A stretch of 64,000 bases of DNA, taken from Paenibacillus_F sp047238265 (GTDB lineage: Bacteria; Bacillota; Bacilli; Paenibacillales; NBRC-103111). This document shows, piece after piece, positions 9,982 to 17,600 of the stretch. The stretch spans positions 5,642,001-5,706,000 of the forward strand of contig NZ_JBDFMM010000001.1 of the NCBI RefSeq assembly GCF_047238265.1, given 5' to 3'. The number at the start of each line of letters is the position of its first letter. Position 1 is the stretch's first letter. The position numbers and the translations under genes are program-made. The notes beneath the pieces were generated by a model, which had not been told where the DNA came from, searched no databases, and saw nothing but the letters and a program-made list of their open reading frames with translations.

Positions 9982-11136
9982 GTGAACGGATTCTTAAACT
10001 TTATGAAAAGCAAAGCCGTGATCGGCGGGTTAACGATGATCCTGTTTTACCAGGTCGCGTTTATCGCCATTTTTATGTCCGGATACAGCGCGATTCCCAA
10101 GAATATCGACGAGCTTAAAGTCGCGATCGTCAACGAAGACACGCAGGCCGGCAAGGAAATCGCCGCCAGCTTGCAGAAAGAGCTGCCCTTCCGCGTCACT
10201 ACGGGCGCTTCGCTGGAGCAGGCCCGGGAAGAGCTGAACGATCGCGATGTTCATATGGTGATCCACATCCCGGCTGACTTTACGGAGAAGCTTTCCCAGC
10301 AGAACCAGAAAGCTCCGCTGGATTTTATGATCAACCAGTCTAACCCGGCGACGGTCACCAGCACGATGCAGTCGGTCGTTACGCAAATTACCGGCAGTCT
10401 GAACCAGCAGTTCGCCGTACAAAACGCGCAGGGCATTCTGCAAAATCTGAACATGCCCGAAGAGCAGGCCAAACAGCTTGCGGCCGAAATCCCGGCCAAG
10501 CTTGCGCCCAACATGATCAATATCAATAAAGTGCCTGCGGGCATGCATAATCAGATGGCGCCTTTCTTCCTGGCGATGGTTAGTTACGTGGGAGCCATGG
10601 TGTTCTCCATGATGGTGACGGGCGCAACCCGGGCCTACACCCCTATTCTCGGCCGCGCCAAGGCTTTCTGGTACGCACAGGGAGTAAACGCGCTTGTCGC
10701 CTTCTTCTCCCCGCTGATCGGACTTACGATCTACTTCCTTGTCCAAGGCGGTTACGAAGCCGGCGTCTTCCTTCAAGTATGGCTCGTTCATGCGCTGGAG
10801 CTGTTCGCGGCAATCGAGTTTATGTCTATTTTCTGCTACCTGCTCAAAGACTACGCTATTTTCGCGAACCTGACGCTTATGCTCTTCCAGACCATCAGCA
10901 GCGGCGCCGTCATGACCCAGGATATGATGCCGGCTCTGTTCAGATGGGTAAGCCACATCTCCATCATGTACTACACCGTACAAACGGATTTCAGCCTGCT
11001 CTTCGGCGGAGGCAGGGTCGGGGAAAATCTTCTCGGACTCGCCGGTATGGCCATTGCGTCGCTTGTGATCGGACAGCTGGCTTATCTGTTCGTATCTCCC
11101 GGATTCAAGAAAAAAGCACTGACGGATGCTTCTTGA
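9982..11136 (+). CDS. YhgE/Pip-like ABC-2 type membrane protein
   Basis: A 384-residue membrane protein with one N-terminal helix (about 12-35), an extracytoplasmic domain of about 160 residues (KVAIVNEDTQAGKEIAASL onward), and about five C-terminal helices beginning near FFLAMVSYVGAMVFSMMVTG. This is the layout of the YhgE/Pip and DUF3533 ABC-2 permease relatives, which are linked to export or phage-receptor roles. No ATPase gene is adjacent. The start is GTG 9982 with TAGGAGTGAG upstream. A PadR regulator follows 86 bases downstream on the same strand, a common pairing for exporters. Whether it exports a toxic compound, lipid or peptide is unknown. Confidence 0.8.
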   Translation: MNGFLNFMKSKAVIGGLTMILFYQVAFIAIFMSGYSAIPKNIDELKVAIVNEDTQAGKEIAASLQKELPFRVTTGASLEQAREELNDRDVHMVIHIPADFTEKLSQQNQKAPLDFMINQSNPATVTSTMQSVVTQITGSLNQQFAVQNAQGILQNLNMPEEQAKQLAAEIPAKLAPNMININKVPAGMHNQMAPFFLAMVSYVGAMVFSMMVTGATRAYTPILGRAKAFWYAQGVNALVAFFSPLIGLTIYFLVQGGYEAGVFLQVWLVHALELFAAIEFMSIFCYLLKDYAIFANLTLMLFQTISSGAVMTQDMMPALFRWVSHISIMYYTVQTDFSLLFGGGRVGENLLGLAGMAIASLVIGQLAYLFVSPGFKKKALTDAS

Positions 11137-11222
11137 GCCCTCTTCGTGTACAATAGTAAGGCTTGGGGGTTCCCTTGAACCCCCGGTTTGTCAACATGAT
11201 GGTTCAAAGGGGAGACTTTCCG

Positions 11223-11753
11223 ATGTCACTGCAGATTTTTATTCTGGGAATCTTATGCGAAGGCAATCACCACCCTTACGATATAAAGAAAATGTTCAAG
11301 AAGAACAACATAGAGGACGTTCACAAGATCAACGACGGAACTCTTTATTACAATTTTGACGTCCTCTTGAAAAAGGGCTATATCGAAAAACGGGAAGTCA
11401 TCCGCGAGGACAACCGCCCCGAAAAAACGACGTACGGAATTACTCCGAAAGGCCGCGAGTTTCTGGAGCAGGAAATCTACGCGAGTTTCCGGAATTTCAC
11501 CGGAGTTGAATCGCTCTACTCGTCTACCTTGTTTCTGCAGCATGCCGACAAGAACAAGCTTATTTTTCTGATCGAGGAAGTTATAGACAAGATGAGGAAC
11601 CGGAGCGAGCAGCAGAATCAGGATTGGGAAGCCTTTAAGGACAAAACGCCGCCGAGCGTTCATCTCATTCAGGATTATGTTCATAACCGGATGAAGCTGG
11701 AGTCGGAGTGGCTGGTTAAGCTGCTTGATTTCGTCAAAAACGACAGCCGGTAA
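11223..11753 (+). CDS. PadR family transcriptional regulator
   Basis: A 176-residue winged-helix regulator. The N-terminus MSLQIFILGILCEGNHHPYD with IKKMFKKNN, INDGTLYYNFDVLLKKGYIE and TTYGITPKGREFLEQEI is the PadR domain. The C-terminal half is a helical dimerisation region like that of PadR-s2/Vir-like proteins. GGGGAG, eight bases upstream, selects ATG 11223 over an in-frame ATG at 11163. It lies downstream of the YhgE-like membrane protein and probably represses that operon through the palindrome at 9930-9943, responding to a substrate of the transporter (inference). Confidence 0.9.
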   Translation: MSLQIFILGILCEGNHHPYDIKKMFKKNNIEDVHKINDGTLYYNFDVLLKKGYIEKREVIREDNRPEKTTYGITPKGREFLEQEIYASFRNFTGVESLYSSTLFLQHADKNKLIFLIEEVIDKMRNRSEQQNQDWEAFKDKTPPSVHLIQDYVHNRMKLESEWLVKLLDFVKNDSR

Positions 11754-11793
11754 CGGATTTCTTTTATGAAACGGATAAAGTCACAAATCGGAT

Positions 11794-11827
11794 CAGGTGC
11801 AAAAGTAACTTTTGCCCTGGTTTTTTG
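11794..11827 (+). terminator. Rho-independent terminator after PadR gene
   Basis: CAGG-T-GCAAAAG pairs with CTTTTGC-CCTG (one bulged T, three-base loop) and is followed by a run of T at 11821-11826. Confidence 0.75.
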
Positions 11828-11947
11828 TGTTTCACGGCATTTTATAGAAGGGGATTGCCCCATTATCCGGGAGGGTGTAGTAAAATGGATGGTAGCAAAT
11901 GAGCAAGGAATAAGATTGACTACTTAGAGTTAGGGGCTAGAAGAAGT

Positions 11948-13162
11948 ATGCAGGGGACCATCAAAAAGATTTTCACTCATTACTGGAGTCCTTATATCGC
12001 CATGGGTCTGGCCGGTGTGTTAAGCGCTCTGTACTTCGGCATTACGAAAACCGTCTGGGCAGTAACCGGAGAATTCACGCGTCTGGGAGGACACATTCTT
12101 CAGCTTTTCGGCGTGGATGTGTCGGATTGGGCTTATTTCAAGCTGGTCGGCATGAACGGGACTACGCTGAGCCGTACCGATGGCTGGATCGTCTGGGGAA
12201 TGTTTATCGGCGCTCTCGTTATGATTCTGTTCAGCAACAATTTTAAAATCCGCATTCCGAAGCAAAAACGCCGCCTGGTGCAGGGGTTTGCCGGAGGAAT
12301 TATCGCCGGCTTCGGCGCAAGGCTGGCCCTCGGGTGCAATCTGGCCGCCTTCTTCACAGGGGTGCCGCAGTTCTCGCTGCACTCCTGGATCTTCATCGCG
12401 GCTACCGCGATCGGCACTTATCTCGGCGTGAAGGTCGTGAACACGGCCTGGTGGAAAGGCAAGCCCGTGCTGAGCAAGGGCAATACGGCCGCTTCTCCTT
12501 CAGCCGAGAAGAAACGGATCGTACAGCCCTACGTGGGGGCGGGGATTGCACTCGCTTACGCGGCGCTCATCGTTTATTTCTTCGCCTCGGGCAAGGGCAT
12601 GCTGGGCACAGCGGCGATTTTCGGCGCAGCCTTCGGTATTCTGATCGAACGCGGGCAGATCTGCTTCACCTCGGCTTTCCGGGATCTCTGGATCAGCGGC
12701 CGCGCCACCATGACCAAAGCCATTACCGCAGGGATGGCGATAAGCTCCGTGGCCACGCTGGTCATCATTCTCGTCTACGGGCTGGAGCCCATCACCAAAA
12801 TCGCCGCGCCCAGCACACTTGTCGGCGGAATCTTGTTCGGCCTCGGCATCGTGCTTGCAGGGGGCTGCGAGACCGGCATGATGTACCGGCTGATGGAAGG
12901 CCAGGTCGTCTTTCTGCCGGTATTTATCGGCAACATTATCGGAGCGACCGCTCTCGCTTACGCCTGGGACCATCTCGGCGTCTTCAACCTGTTCGCCAAG
13001 AGCGGCTCGAAGATTAACCTGATCCCGCTCATGGGCCCTTACGGCGCCCTGTTCGCCACGCTCGCGCTGCTTGCCGCCGGATTCGCCGTGGCCGCTTACT
13101 GGCAGAAAAACTACCGGTTCGGAACCGGATTCAAGAAAGGGGACACTACCCATGTCCGTTGA
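11948..13162 (+). CDS. YeeE/YedE family sulfur (thiosulfate-type) transporter
   Basis: A polytopic membrane protein of 404 residues with two related halves. Each half carries a family motif containing Cys: GFGARLALGCNLAAFFTG in the first, and IERGQICFTSAFRD with LAGGCETGMMYR in the second. In YeeE/TsuA proteins these Cys residues relay thiosulfate or another sulfur species across the membrane. The downstream gene encodes a TusA-like sulfur carrier overlapping by 11 bases, the usual partner, which supports delivery of imported sulfur to cytoplasmic acceptors. The ribosome site before ATG 11948 is weak (AGAAG). Related YedE proteins linked to selenium metabolism also exist, but no selenium genes are visible here. 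Confidence 0.9.
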   Translation: MQGTIKKIFTHYWSPYIAMGLAGVLSALYFGITKTVWAVTGEFTRLGGHILQLFGVDVSDWAYFKLVGMNGTTLSRTDGWIVWGMFIGALVMILFSNNFKIRIPKQKRRLVQGFAGGIIAGFGARLALGCNLAAFFTGVPQFSLHSWIFIAATAIGTYLGVKVVNTAWWKGKPVLSKGNTAASPSAEKKRIVQPYVGAGIALAYAALIVYFFASGKGMLGTAAIFGAAFGILIERGQICFTSAFRDLWISGRATMTKAITAGMAISSVATLVIILVYGLEPITKIAAPSTLVGGILFGLGIVLAGGCETGMMYRLMEGQVVFLPVFIGNIIGATALAYAWDHLGVFNLFAKSGSKINLIPLMGPYGALFATLALLAAGFAVAAYWQKNYRFGTGFKKGDTTHVR

Positions 13163-13379
13163 TTACACACTCGATATCAGAGGCGAATCCTGCCCTTATC
13201 CCGTCATTTATACACTGGAAACCCTTCGCGACATGAAAAAAGGGCAGCTTCTGCAGGTGATTGCAGACTGCCCGGCCGCCTTCCGCAACGTGCCGGAAGA
13301 AGTGGTGAAGCACGGTTATACGATGGCCCAGGAGCCGGTCAGAGACGGCCAGGAGTTTACGCTGTATATCCGGGCCTAA
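13152..13379 (+). CDS. TusA-like sulfurtransferase / sulfur carrier
   Basis: A 75-residue single-domain TusA/SirA/YedF protein. The active-site motif CPYP (in RGESCPYPVIYTLETL) carries the Cys that forms a persulfide. The second half, QVIADCPAAFRNVPEEVVKHG, has a further Cys common in YedF-type members. The start ATG 13152 lies inside the end of the YeeE gene (overlap 11 bases), implying translational coupling. It likely accepts sulfur from the transporter and passes it on. Confidence 0.92.
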   Translation: MSVDYTLDIRGESCPYPVIYTLETLRDMKKGQLLQVIADCPAAFRNVPEEVVKHGYTMAQEPVRDGQEFTLYIRA

Positions 13380-13510
13380 CTAACAGGCCTTTGCCAACAG
13401 GAAACTTGAATAAAATAATATTTTTAACAAATATTGTAACTTTCTTACTCTTCAACCTGTCTATAACTATGGAGCTTAAAGTTCCTAAAATAAGGGTTGG
13501 AGGAGATCAT

Positions 13511-13969
13511 ATGCTAAAAAGATACGCAAAAAATCTGTTATCCTTAGGTGTTATTGCTTCAGCATTACTGGTAGGATCTCAATCGGCTTTTGCAAGTGAC
13601 GGAGTGGGAGACTCCCGCGGAACCGCAATCGCTATTTCTCCCAATTCAGCCGCCGTGCAGACTATTTCCGACAGTACGGATGTTGATTATTTTGCATGGA
13701 CCAACAACACGGGAAGTAGGATAAGCAGCGCTTCCGTTCATCTTTACAGCCCTTCGAACAATAATTATGATCTGCAAGTTATACAAATTTTGTCTCAAAG
13801 TAACAACTACGAAGTTACGACAACAGCCAGTGACCACGGTAACGGGATAGAAGATAGTGTCAGCTTCAGCCCCATTTATCCTGGCGACACCGTCTATTTT
13901 AAAGTTTATGGGCACGACTCCTCCCAATACGGAGGTGCTCCTTATACCTTGTCCTTCTTCACCTACTAG
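13511..13969 (+). CDS. Small secreted protein with PPC-like beta domain
   Basis: A 152-residue protein with a clear Sec signal peptide: MLKRYAKNL, hydrophobic LGVIASALLVG, cleavage probably after AFA (about residue 28). The mature part looks like a lone pre-peptidase C-terminal (PPC) beta-sandwich. Typical pieces are DSTDVDYFAWTNNTG, NNYDLQVIQILSQSN, and the ending GDTVYFKVYGHDSSQYGG then PYTLSFF. No protease domain is attached, which is unusual because PPC domains normally trail a peptidase. GGAGGAG before ATG 13511 defines the start. The gene and the leader before it are more AT-rich than their neighbours. Function unknown. Confidence 0.75.
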   Translation: MLKRYAKNLLSLGVIASALLVGSQSAFASDGVGDSRGTAIAISPNSAAVQTISDSTDVDYFAWTNNTGSRISSASVHLYSPSNNNYDLQVIQILSQSNNYEVTTTASDHGNGIEDSVSFSPIYPGDTVYFKVYGHDSSQYGGAPYTLSFFTY

Positions 13970-13987
13970 AAGCAAGCCACCAACGCA

Positions 13988-14027
13988 AAAACCCTCCGGA
14001 CCCGCAAATGCGGAACCGGAGGGTTTT
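13988..14027. terminator. Bidirectional terminator
   Basis: AAAACCCTCCGG (13988-13999) pairs with CCGGAGGGTTTT (14016-14027). A small inner stem CCGC/GCGG lies in the loop, and A/T runs sit on both sides. It serves the secreted-protein gene and the convergent aldehyde dehydrogenase gene. Confidence 0.85.
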
Positions 14028-14043
14028 TCTTTATCGTTTTGCG

Positions 14044-15345
14044 CTACGCTCTGCGCTTCAAAATACTTTTCTTGTGTGAAAACGTATCGAAGCTGCCCTG
14101 GCCGTGGTACGAACCCATTCCGCTCTCGCCAACACCGCCGAACGGAAGGAAAGGCGATGTGAGATGCGCCAGCGTTTCGTTGACGCAGCCTCCGCCGAAC
14201 GAAACACTGCCGAGAATCCGGTCCTGCACTTCGGTGTTCTCGGAGAAAACATAGAGCGCAAGAGGCTTCGGACGTCTCGTGATTTTGTCCAGCGCCTCGG
14301 AAAGGTCGTCATAAACCAGGACCGGAAGAATCGGACCGAAGATTTCATCGCGCATCACCGGATCTTCCCACGTAACGGAGTCCAGGATCGTCGGCTCGAT
14401 AAACAGCCGGGAGACATCCGTTCTTCCGCCGAAAACAAGCTCCCCGTCGCTGAGAAAGGCGCTCAGACGATTGAAATGCTTTTCGGTCACAATGCGGGGG
14501 AAGTCCGGATTCCGCGTAATGTCCTCGCCATACAGGGCATGAATGGCGGTCTTCAGTTCGCCCAGGAAGGCATCTTTTACCTCCCGCTGAATAAGGAGAT
14601 AGTCCGGTGCCACGCAGGTTTGCCCCGCATTCAGGAATTTGCCCCTCGCGATGCGTTTGGCGGCCGATTCCAGATCGGCATCCCCGTGGACGATACAGGG
14701 GCTTTTGCCTCCAAGCTCCAGGGTAACCGGAGTCAGATGTTTGGCCGCGGCTTCCATGACGACCTTGCCGACCGGTGTGCTGCCCGTGAAGAAGATCGTG
14801 TCGAACTTTTCTTTCAGCAGCGCCGTGCTCGCTTCCACTTCCCCTTCGACTACGGTAACGTACTCTTCCGGGAAGTTTTCCCGAACCAGCTTGGCAAGCA
14901 TGCGTGATGTCTCCGGAGTAAACTCCGAAGGTTTAAGGACGGCACAGTTGCCCGCAGCCATCGCCCCTACCAGAGGCGCAACGGCAAGCTGGAACGGATA
15001 GTTCCACGGCGATATGATAAGCGCCACCCCGTACGGCTCCGGGTAAATGACACTGGTCGCATCGCCCAGGAAAGACGGCGTATCTACCTGTTTCGGTGAC
15101 ATCCACGACGAAAGATTTTCCAGCGTGAACCGGATTTCTTCCAGGACGATTCTAATCTCGGAGGAATAAGCCTCCGCTTCCGACTTGTTCAAGTCTTTCC
15201 TCAAGGCGGCAAGCAAATCTTTCTCATGCTTCCCAATGGCGTCTTGGAGTTTGTTCAGCCCCTGGATACGAAACTCCATCTCTTTCGTTTGTCCGGTAAG
15301 AAAAAATGTCCGCTGTCGTGCAACCAATGCCTTGTATTCTGCCAT
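14044..15345 (-). CDS. Aldehyde dehydrogenase, class 3-like (YwdH type)
   Basis: An NAD(P)-dependent aldehyde dehydrogenase that oxidises aldehydes to acids. The glycine motif FFTGSTPVGKVV, the general-base Glu in LELGGKSP and the catalytic Cys in NAGQTCVAPDY are all present. The overall pattern (IISPWNYPFQLAVAPLVGA; PFGGVGESGMGSYHG near the end) matches the compact ALDH3/YwdH group, which is shorter than class 1 enzymes. ATG 15345 (MAEYKALV) has AAGGAA nine bases upstream, so I prefer it over the in-frame GTG at 15354. It lies downstream of a YfmJ-like reductase on the same strand, and together they may handle reactive carbonyls (inference). Confidence 0.93.
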   Translation of the reverse strand: MAEYKALVARQRTFFLTGQTKEMEFRIQGLNKLQDAIGKHEKDLLAALRKDLNKSEAEAYSSEIRIVLEEIRFTLENLSSWMSPKQVDTPSFLGDATSVIYPEPYGVALIISPWNYPFQLAVAPLVGAMAAGNCAVLKPSEFTPETSRMLAKLVRENFPEEYVTVVEGEVEASTALLKEKFDTIFFTGSTPVGKVVMEAAAKHLTPVTLELGGKSPCIVHGDADLESAAKRIARGKFLNAGQTCVAPDYLLIQREVKDAFLGELKTAIHALYGEDITRNPDFPRIVTEKHFNRLSAFLSDGELVFGGRTDVSRLFIEPTILDSVTWEDPVMRDEIFGPILPVLVYDDLSEALDKITRRPKPLALYVFSENTEVQDRILGSVSFGGGCVNETLAHLTSPFLPFGGVGESGMGSYHGQGSFDTFSHKKSILKRRA

Positions 15346-15484
15346 CTCCAACACTTCCTTTTCTATATTCCCGTCTAACGAGAGGAGGAGGACACATAGT
15401 CCCCCGCCATTCGTTACTTCTTTTTTTCATGCGGTTTGATGGCCGCCTCCGCTTCCATCCTCGCTGAACGGCTGCCGTTTTCCG

Positions 15485-16504
15485 TTATTCTCCGTCCGTC
15501 CCGCTTACTTTTACAAGCATTTTACCGAGATTGGTTCCTTTAAAAAGCTCCAAGAACGCTTTGGGGACGTTATCAAAGCCTTCCACGATCGTTTCCTCGT
15601 ACTTCAGCTTGCCTTCCGACAGCCACTTGCCCAAATCCGCTCCGGCTTCCGGAAAACGGGAAGAATAATCGCTCAGAACGAAGCCCCGGATCAGAGACCG
15701 GGTCTTGATGAGCTGAGGCTGAATCCGGGGACCGAGGTCGCCGTCCGTGCTGTTGTAGGAGGAGATGGCGCCGCAAAGCGGAATGCGCGCATGATCGTTC
15801 AGCTGCTTCATCACGGCATCCGAAATTTGTCCGCCCACGTTGTCAAAGTATACGTCGACTCCGCCCGGGCAAGCTTTTGCTATCGCTTCATCCAGGTTCT
15901 CCGCCGTTTTATAGTTAACCGCGGCATCGAAACCCAGCTCTTTCTCCAAGTAGGAGATTTTCTCGTCCGAGCCCGCAATACCGACGACGCGTGCTCCTTT
16001 CAGCTTCGCGATCTGTCCCACCATCATGCCTACCGCTCCGGCCGCACCCGACACGACGACGGTTTCGCCTTCTTTCGGCTTGCCGATATCCAGCAGACCG
16101 AAATAGGCCGTCATTCCCGTCAGTCCGAGGACACTCAAATACGCGGAAAGCGGGGCCAGGTTTTCGTCCACTTTGCGGACGGAGGAAGCGTCTACCGTGT
16201 TGTACAGCTGCCAGCCGAGCATACCCAGCACTTTGTCCCCGGCTTGAAATTGCTCCGAATGGGAGGACACGACCTCCCCGACAATCCCGCCGCTGACCGG
16301 CTCGTCCAGCTTGTAAGGCGGCACATAAGATTTAGTGTCGTTCATTCTGCCTCTCATATATGGATCAACGGACAGATACAGCGAGCGAACGACAACTTGG
16401 CCCTCGGCAGGATCGGATACGGGAACTTCCCGGAATTCGAAATTATCAACGGTCGGCATCCCCTCGGGACGTGAACGGAGTACGATTTGTTTATTCATCG
16501 GCAT
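15485..16504 (-). CDS. yfmJ: NADP-dependent alkenal/oxo reductase of the zinc-free MDR family (YfmJ/CurA type)
   Basis: A medium-chain dehydrogenase/reductase of 339 residues without zinc ligands. The start NKQIVLRSRPEGMPTVDNFE, then YLSVDPYMRGRM, the nucleotide motif VVVSGAAGAVGMMVGQIAKL and DVYFDNVGG, are characteristic of YfmJ, CurA and leukotriene B4 dehydrogenase relatives, which reduce conjugated double bonds. A perfect palindrome at 16623-16638 lies in its promoter region, and an ArsR-type regulator gene is directly upstream on the same strand, probably controlling it. The symbol follows resemblance to the Bacillus subtilis protein and is tentative. Confidence 0.88.
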   Translation of the reverse strand: MPMNKQIVLRSRPEGMPTVDNFEFREVPVSDPAEGQVVVRSLYLSVDPYMRGRMNDTKSYVPPYKLDEPVSGGIVGEVVSSHSEQFQAGDKVLGMLGWQLYNTVDASSVRKVDENLAPLSAYLSVLGLTGMTAYFGLLDIGKPKEGETVVVSGAAGAVGMMVGQIAKLKGARVVGIAGSDEKISYLEKELGFDAAVNYKTAENLDEAIAKACPGGVDVYFDNVGGQISDAVMKQLNDHARIPLCGAISSYNSTDGDLGPRIQPQLIKTRSLIRGFVLSDYSSRFPEAGADLGKWLSEGKLKYEETIVEGFDNVPKAFLELFKGTNLGKMLVKVSGTDGE

Positions 16505-16622
16505 ATAAATTCACTCATTTCTCGGTAATTTTATTGAACTATGGTTAATAAATAATAAAACTATCGCACAAACTAGCTGCACCAGAGAAAAGCGGACATG
16601 ACCTATTTTTTACCCGATTTTG

Positions 16623-16638
16623 ATAGTTTTAAAACTAT
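16623..16638. promoter_or_regulatory. Perfect palindrome upstream of yfmJ-like gene
   Basis: ATAGTTTTAAAACTAT is a perfect 16-base palindrome. The same half sites (ATAGT, ACTAT) recur around the start of the ArsR gene at 16964-16979, so both are probably operators for that regulator. Confidence 0.55.
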
Positions 16639-16677
16639 ACAACTATTGGGCCGAAAAACTCAGGTTTCCCGGCAATT

Positions 16678-16971
16678 TTACAAACTGTCCAAGAAACCCG
16701 GCAAAAACTGATGAAACATGTCTCTCCGCAGTTCGCTCGTTTTATTCTGGCCGTTGCGGATCACTTTTATAAGGCCGGCTTCATACAAAATTTTCAAATG
16801 ATACGATACGTTCGATTTATCCATGCCTACGGATTCGCCGATTTCGCCGCATGTATTGCTGCGTTCATGACGATGAAGATACCGGATCATTTCGATTCGC
16901 TTCACTTCGGCCAGCGCCTTAAAAATCTTGACCCGCTGCTCGTCTTCCACAGTTAATTGTTCGATAGTCAT
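16678..16971 (-). CDS. ArsR-type winged-helix transcriptional regulator
   Basis: A 97-residue helix-turn-helix protein. The pattern RVKIFKALAEVKRIEMIRYL, SVGMDKSNVSYHLKILYEAG and LIKVIRNGQNK is the ArsR-like domain. No metal-binding Cys cluster is visible, so it is unlikely to be a metal sensor. The start codon is only six bases after a good -10 element, which predicts a leaderless mRNA, and an operator-like palindrome covers the start (16964-16979). A weakly placed AGGAGAGAGG further upstream could serve longer transcripts from the HxlR gene. Likely targets are itself and the yfmJ-like gene. Confidence 0.87.
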   Translation of the reverse strand: MTIEQLTVEDEQRVKIFKALAEVKRIEMIRYLHRHERSNTCGEIGESVGMDKSNVSYHLKILYEAGLIKVIRNGQNKTSELRRDMFHQFLPGFLDSL

Positions 16972-17007
16972 AAAACTATTTTAGTCCTCTCTCCTATGTT
17001 ATGTCAA
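16964..17007 (-). promoter_or_regulatory. Promoter and operator of the ArsR gene
   Basis: On the minus strand TTGACA (17002-17007), 18 bases, TAAAAT (16978-16983), then six bases to ATG 16971. The inverted repeat ATAGTCATAAAACTAT (16964-16979) overlaps both the -10 element and the start codon. The -35 element lies at the 3' end of the HxlR gene. Confidence 0.6.
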
Positions 17008-17403
17008 CTTCATCGCCTCTTCCGCCTCTTCGAAGCTTTTGTCGTTTAAAAAGCTGTCTTCCAGAACAGCCGACTTGTCTCCGTATACTTTAACAATATG
17101 TTTCTCTCCCCAAGCGCATAGAGAATCGAGAATTTTTTGCAGCCCCCACCCGTATTCGCTGAGCTCATAATCCACACGGGGCGGGATTTCCTGATAGATC
17201 GTTCTTTTGATTACTCCGTCTTCCTCCAATTCGCGCAGCTGCTGGGTGAGCATTTTCTGCGTAATCGACGGCATAAGACGCTTAAGCTCGCTGGTGCGCT
17301 TTTTTCCGTGCGTCAGATGGCAAAGAATTACACACTTCCATTTTCCCCCGATAATCTCCAGTGTAGCTTCAACCGGTATGTTGTATTTCTTTTTTGTCGT
17401 CAT
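16999..17403 (-). CDS. HxlR family (DUF24) transcriptional regulator
   Basis: A 134-residue HxlR-type winged-helix protein: VEATLEIIGGKWKCVILCHL, TSELKRLMPSITQKMLTQQL, RELEEDGVIKRTIYQEIPPR and VDYELSEYGWGLQKIL are the family hallmarks. Cys14-type redox sensors of this family sense quinones or aldehydes; here a Cys follows GGKWK (CVILC has two Cys), so thiol-based sensing is possible but unproven. AGGGAGG sets ATG 17403. It is divergent from an MFS efflux gene across a GTAC-rich intergenic region and probably controls it. Confidence 0.92.
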   Translation of the reverse strand: MTTKKKYNIPVEATLEIIGGKWKCVILCHLTHGKKRTSELKRLMPSITQKMLTQQLRELEEDGVIKRTIYQEIPPRVDYELSEYGWGLQKILDSLCAWGEKHIVKVYGDKSAVLEDSFLNDKSFEEAEEAMKLT

Positions 17404-17434
17404 GTTTCGGCCTCCCTTTATAGGTTACCCCAAA

Positions 17435-17475
17435 GATACTACGGTACCCGCAGGTACCTATGATACTTAAAAGTA
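17435..17475. promoter_or_regulatory. Repeat-rich divergent control region (HxlR / MFS)
   Basis: Between the divergent genes lie two copies of GATACT (17435, 17462), two copies of the palindrome GGTACC (17443, 17453), and an inverted repeat TACTT-AA-AAGTA (17464-17475). TACT...AGTA half sites resemble DNA boxes bound by HxlR/YodB-type regulators. Exact promoter elements are not clear. Confidence 0.5.
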
Positions 17476-17600
17476 CGTTCTTTTCACACGGGACTCTATC
17501 CCCCATAATAGCACTCACCGGATAGAATACACCATACCGCTGGTACAAATAACAGACTTCCAATTATACCCGGAATTCTGAACCGATAGGAGAGAGATTC

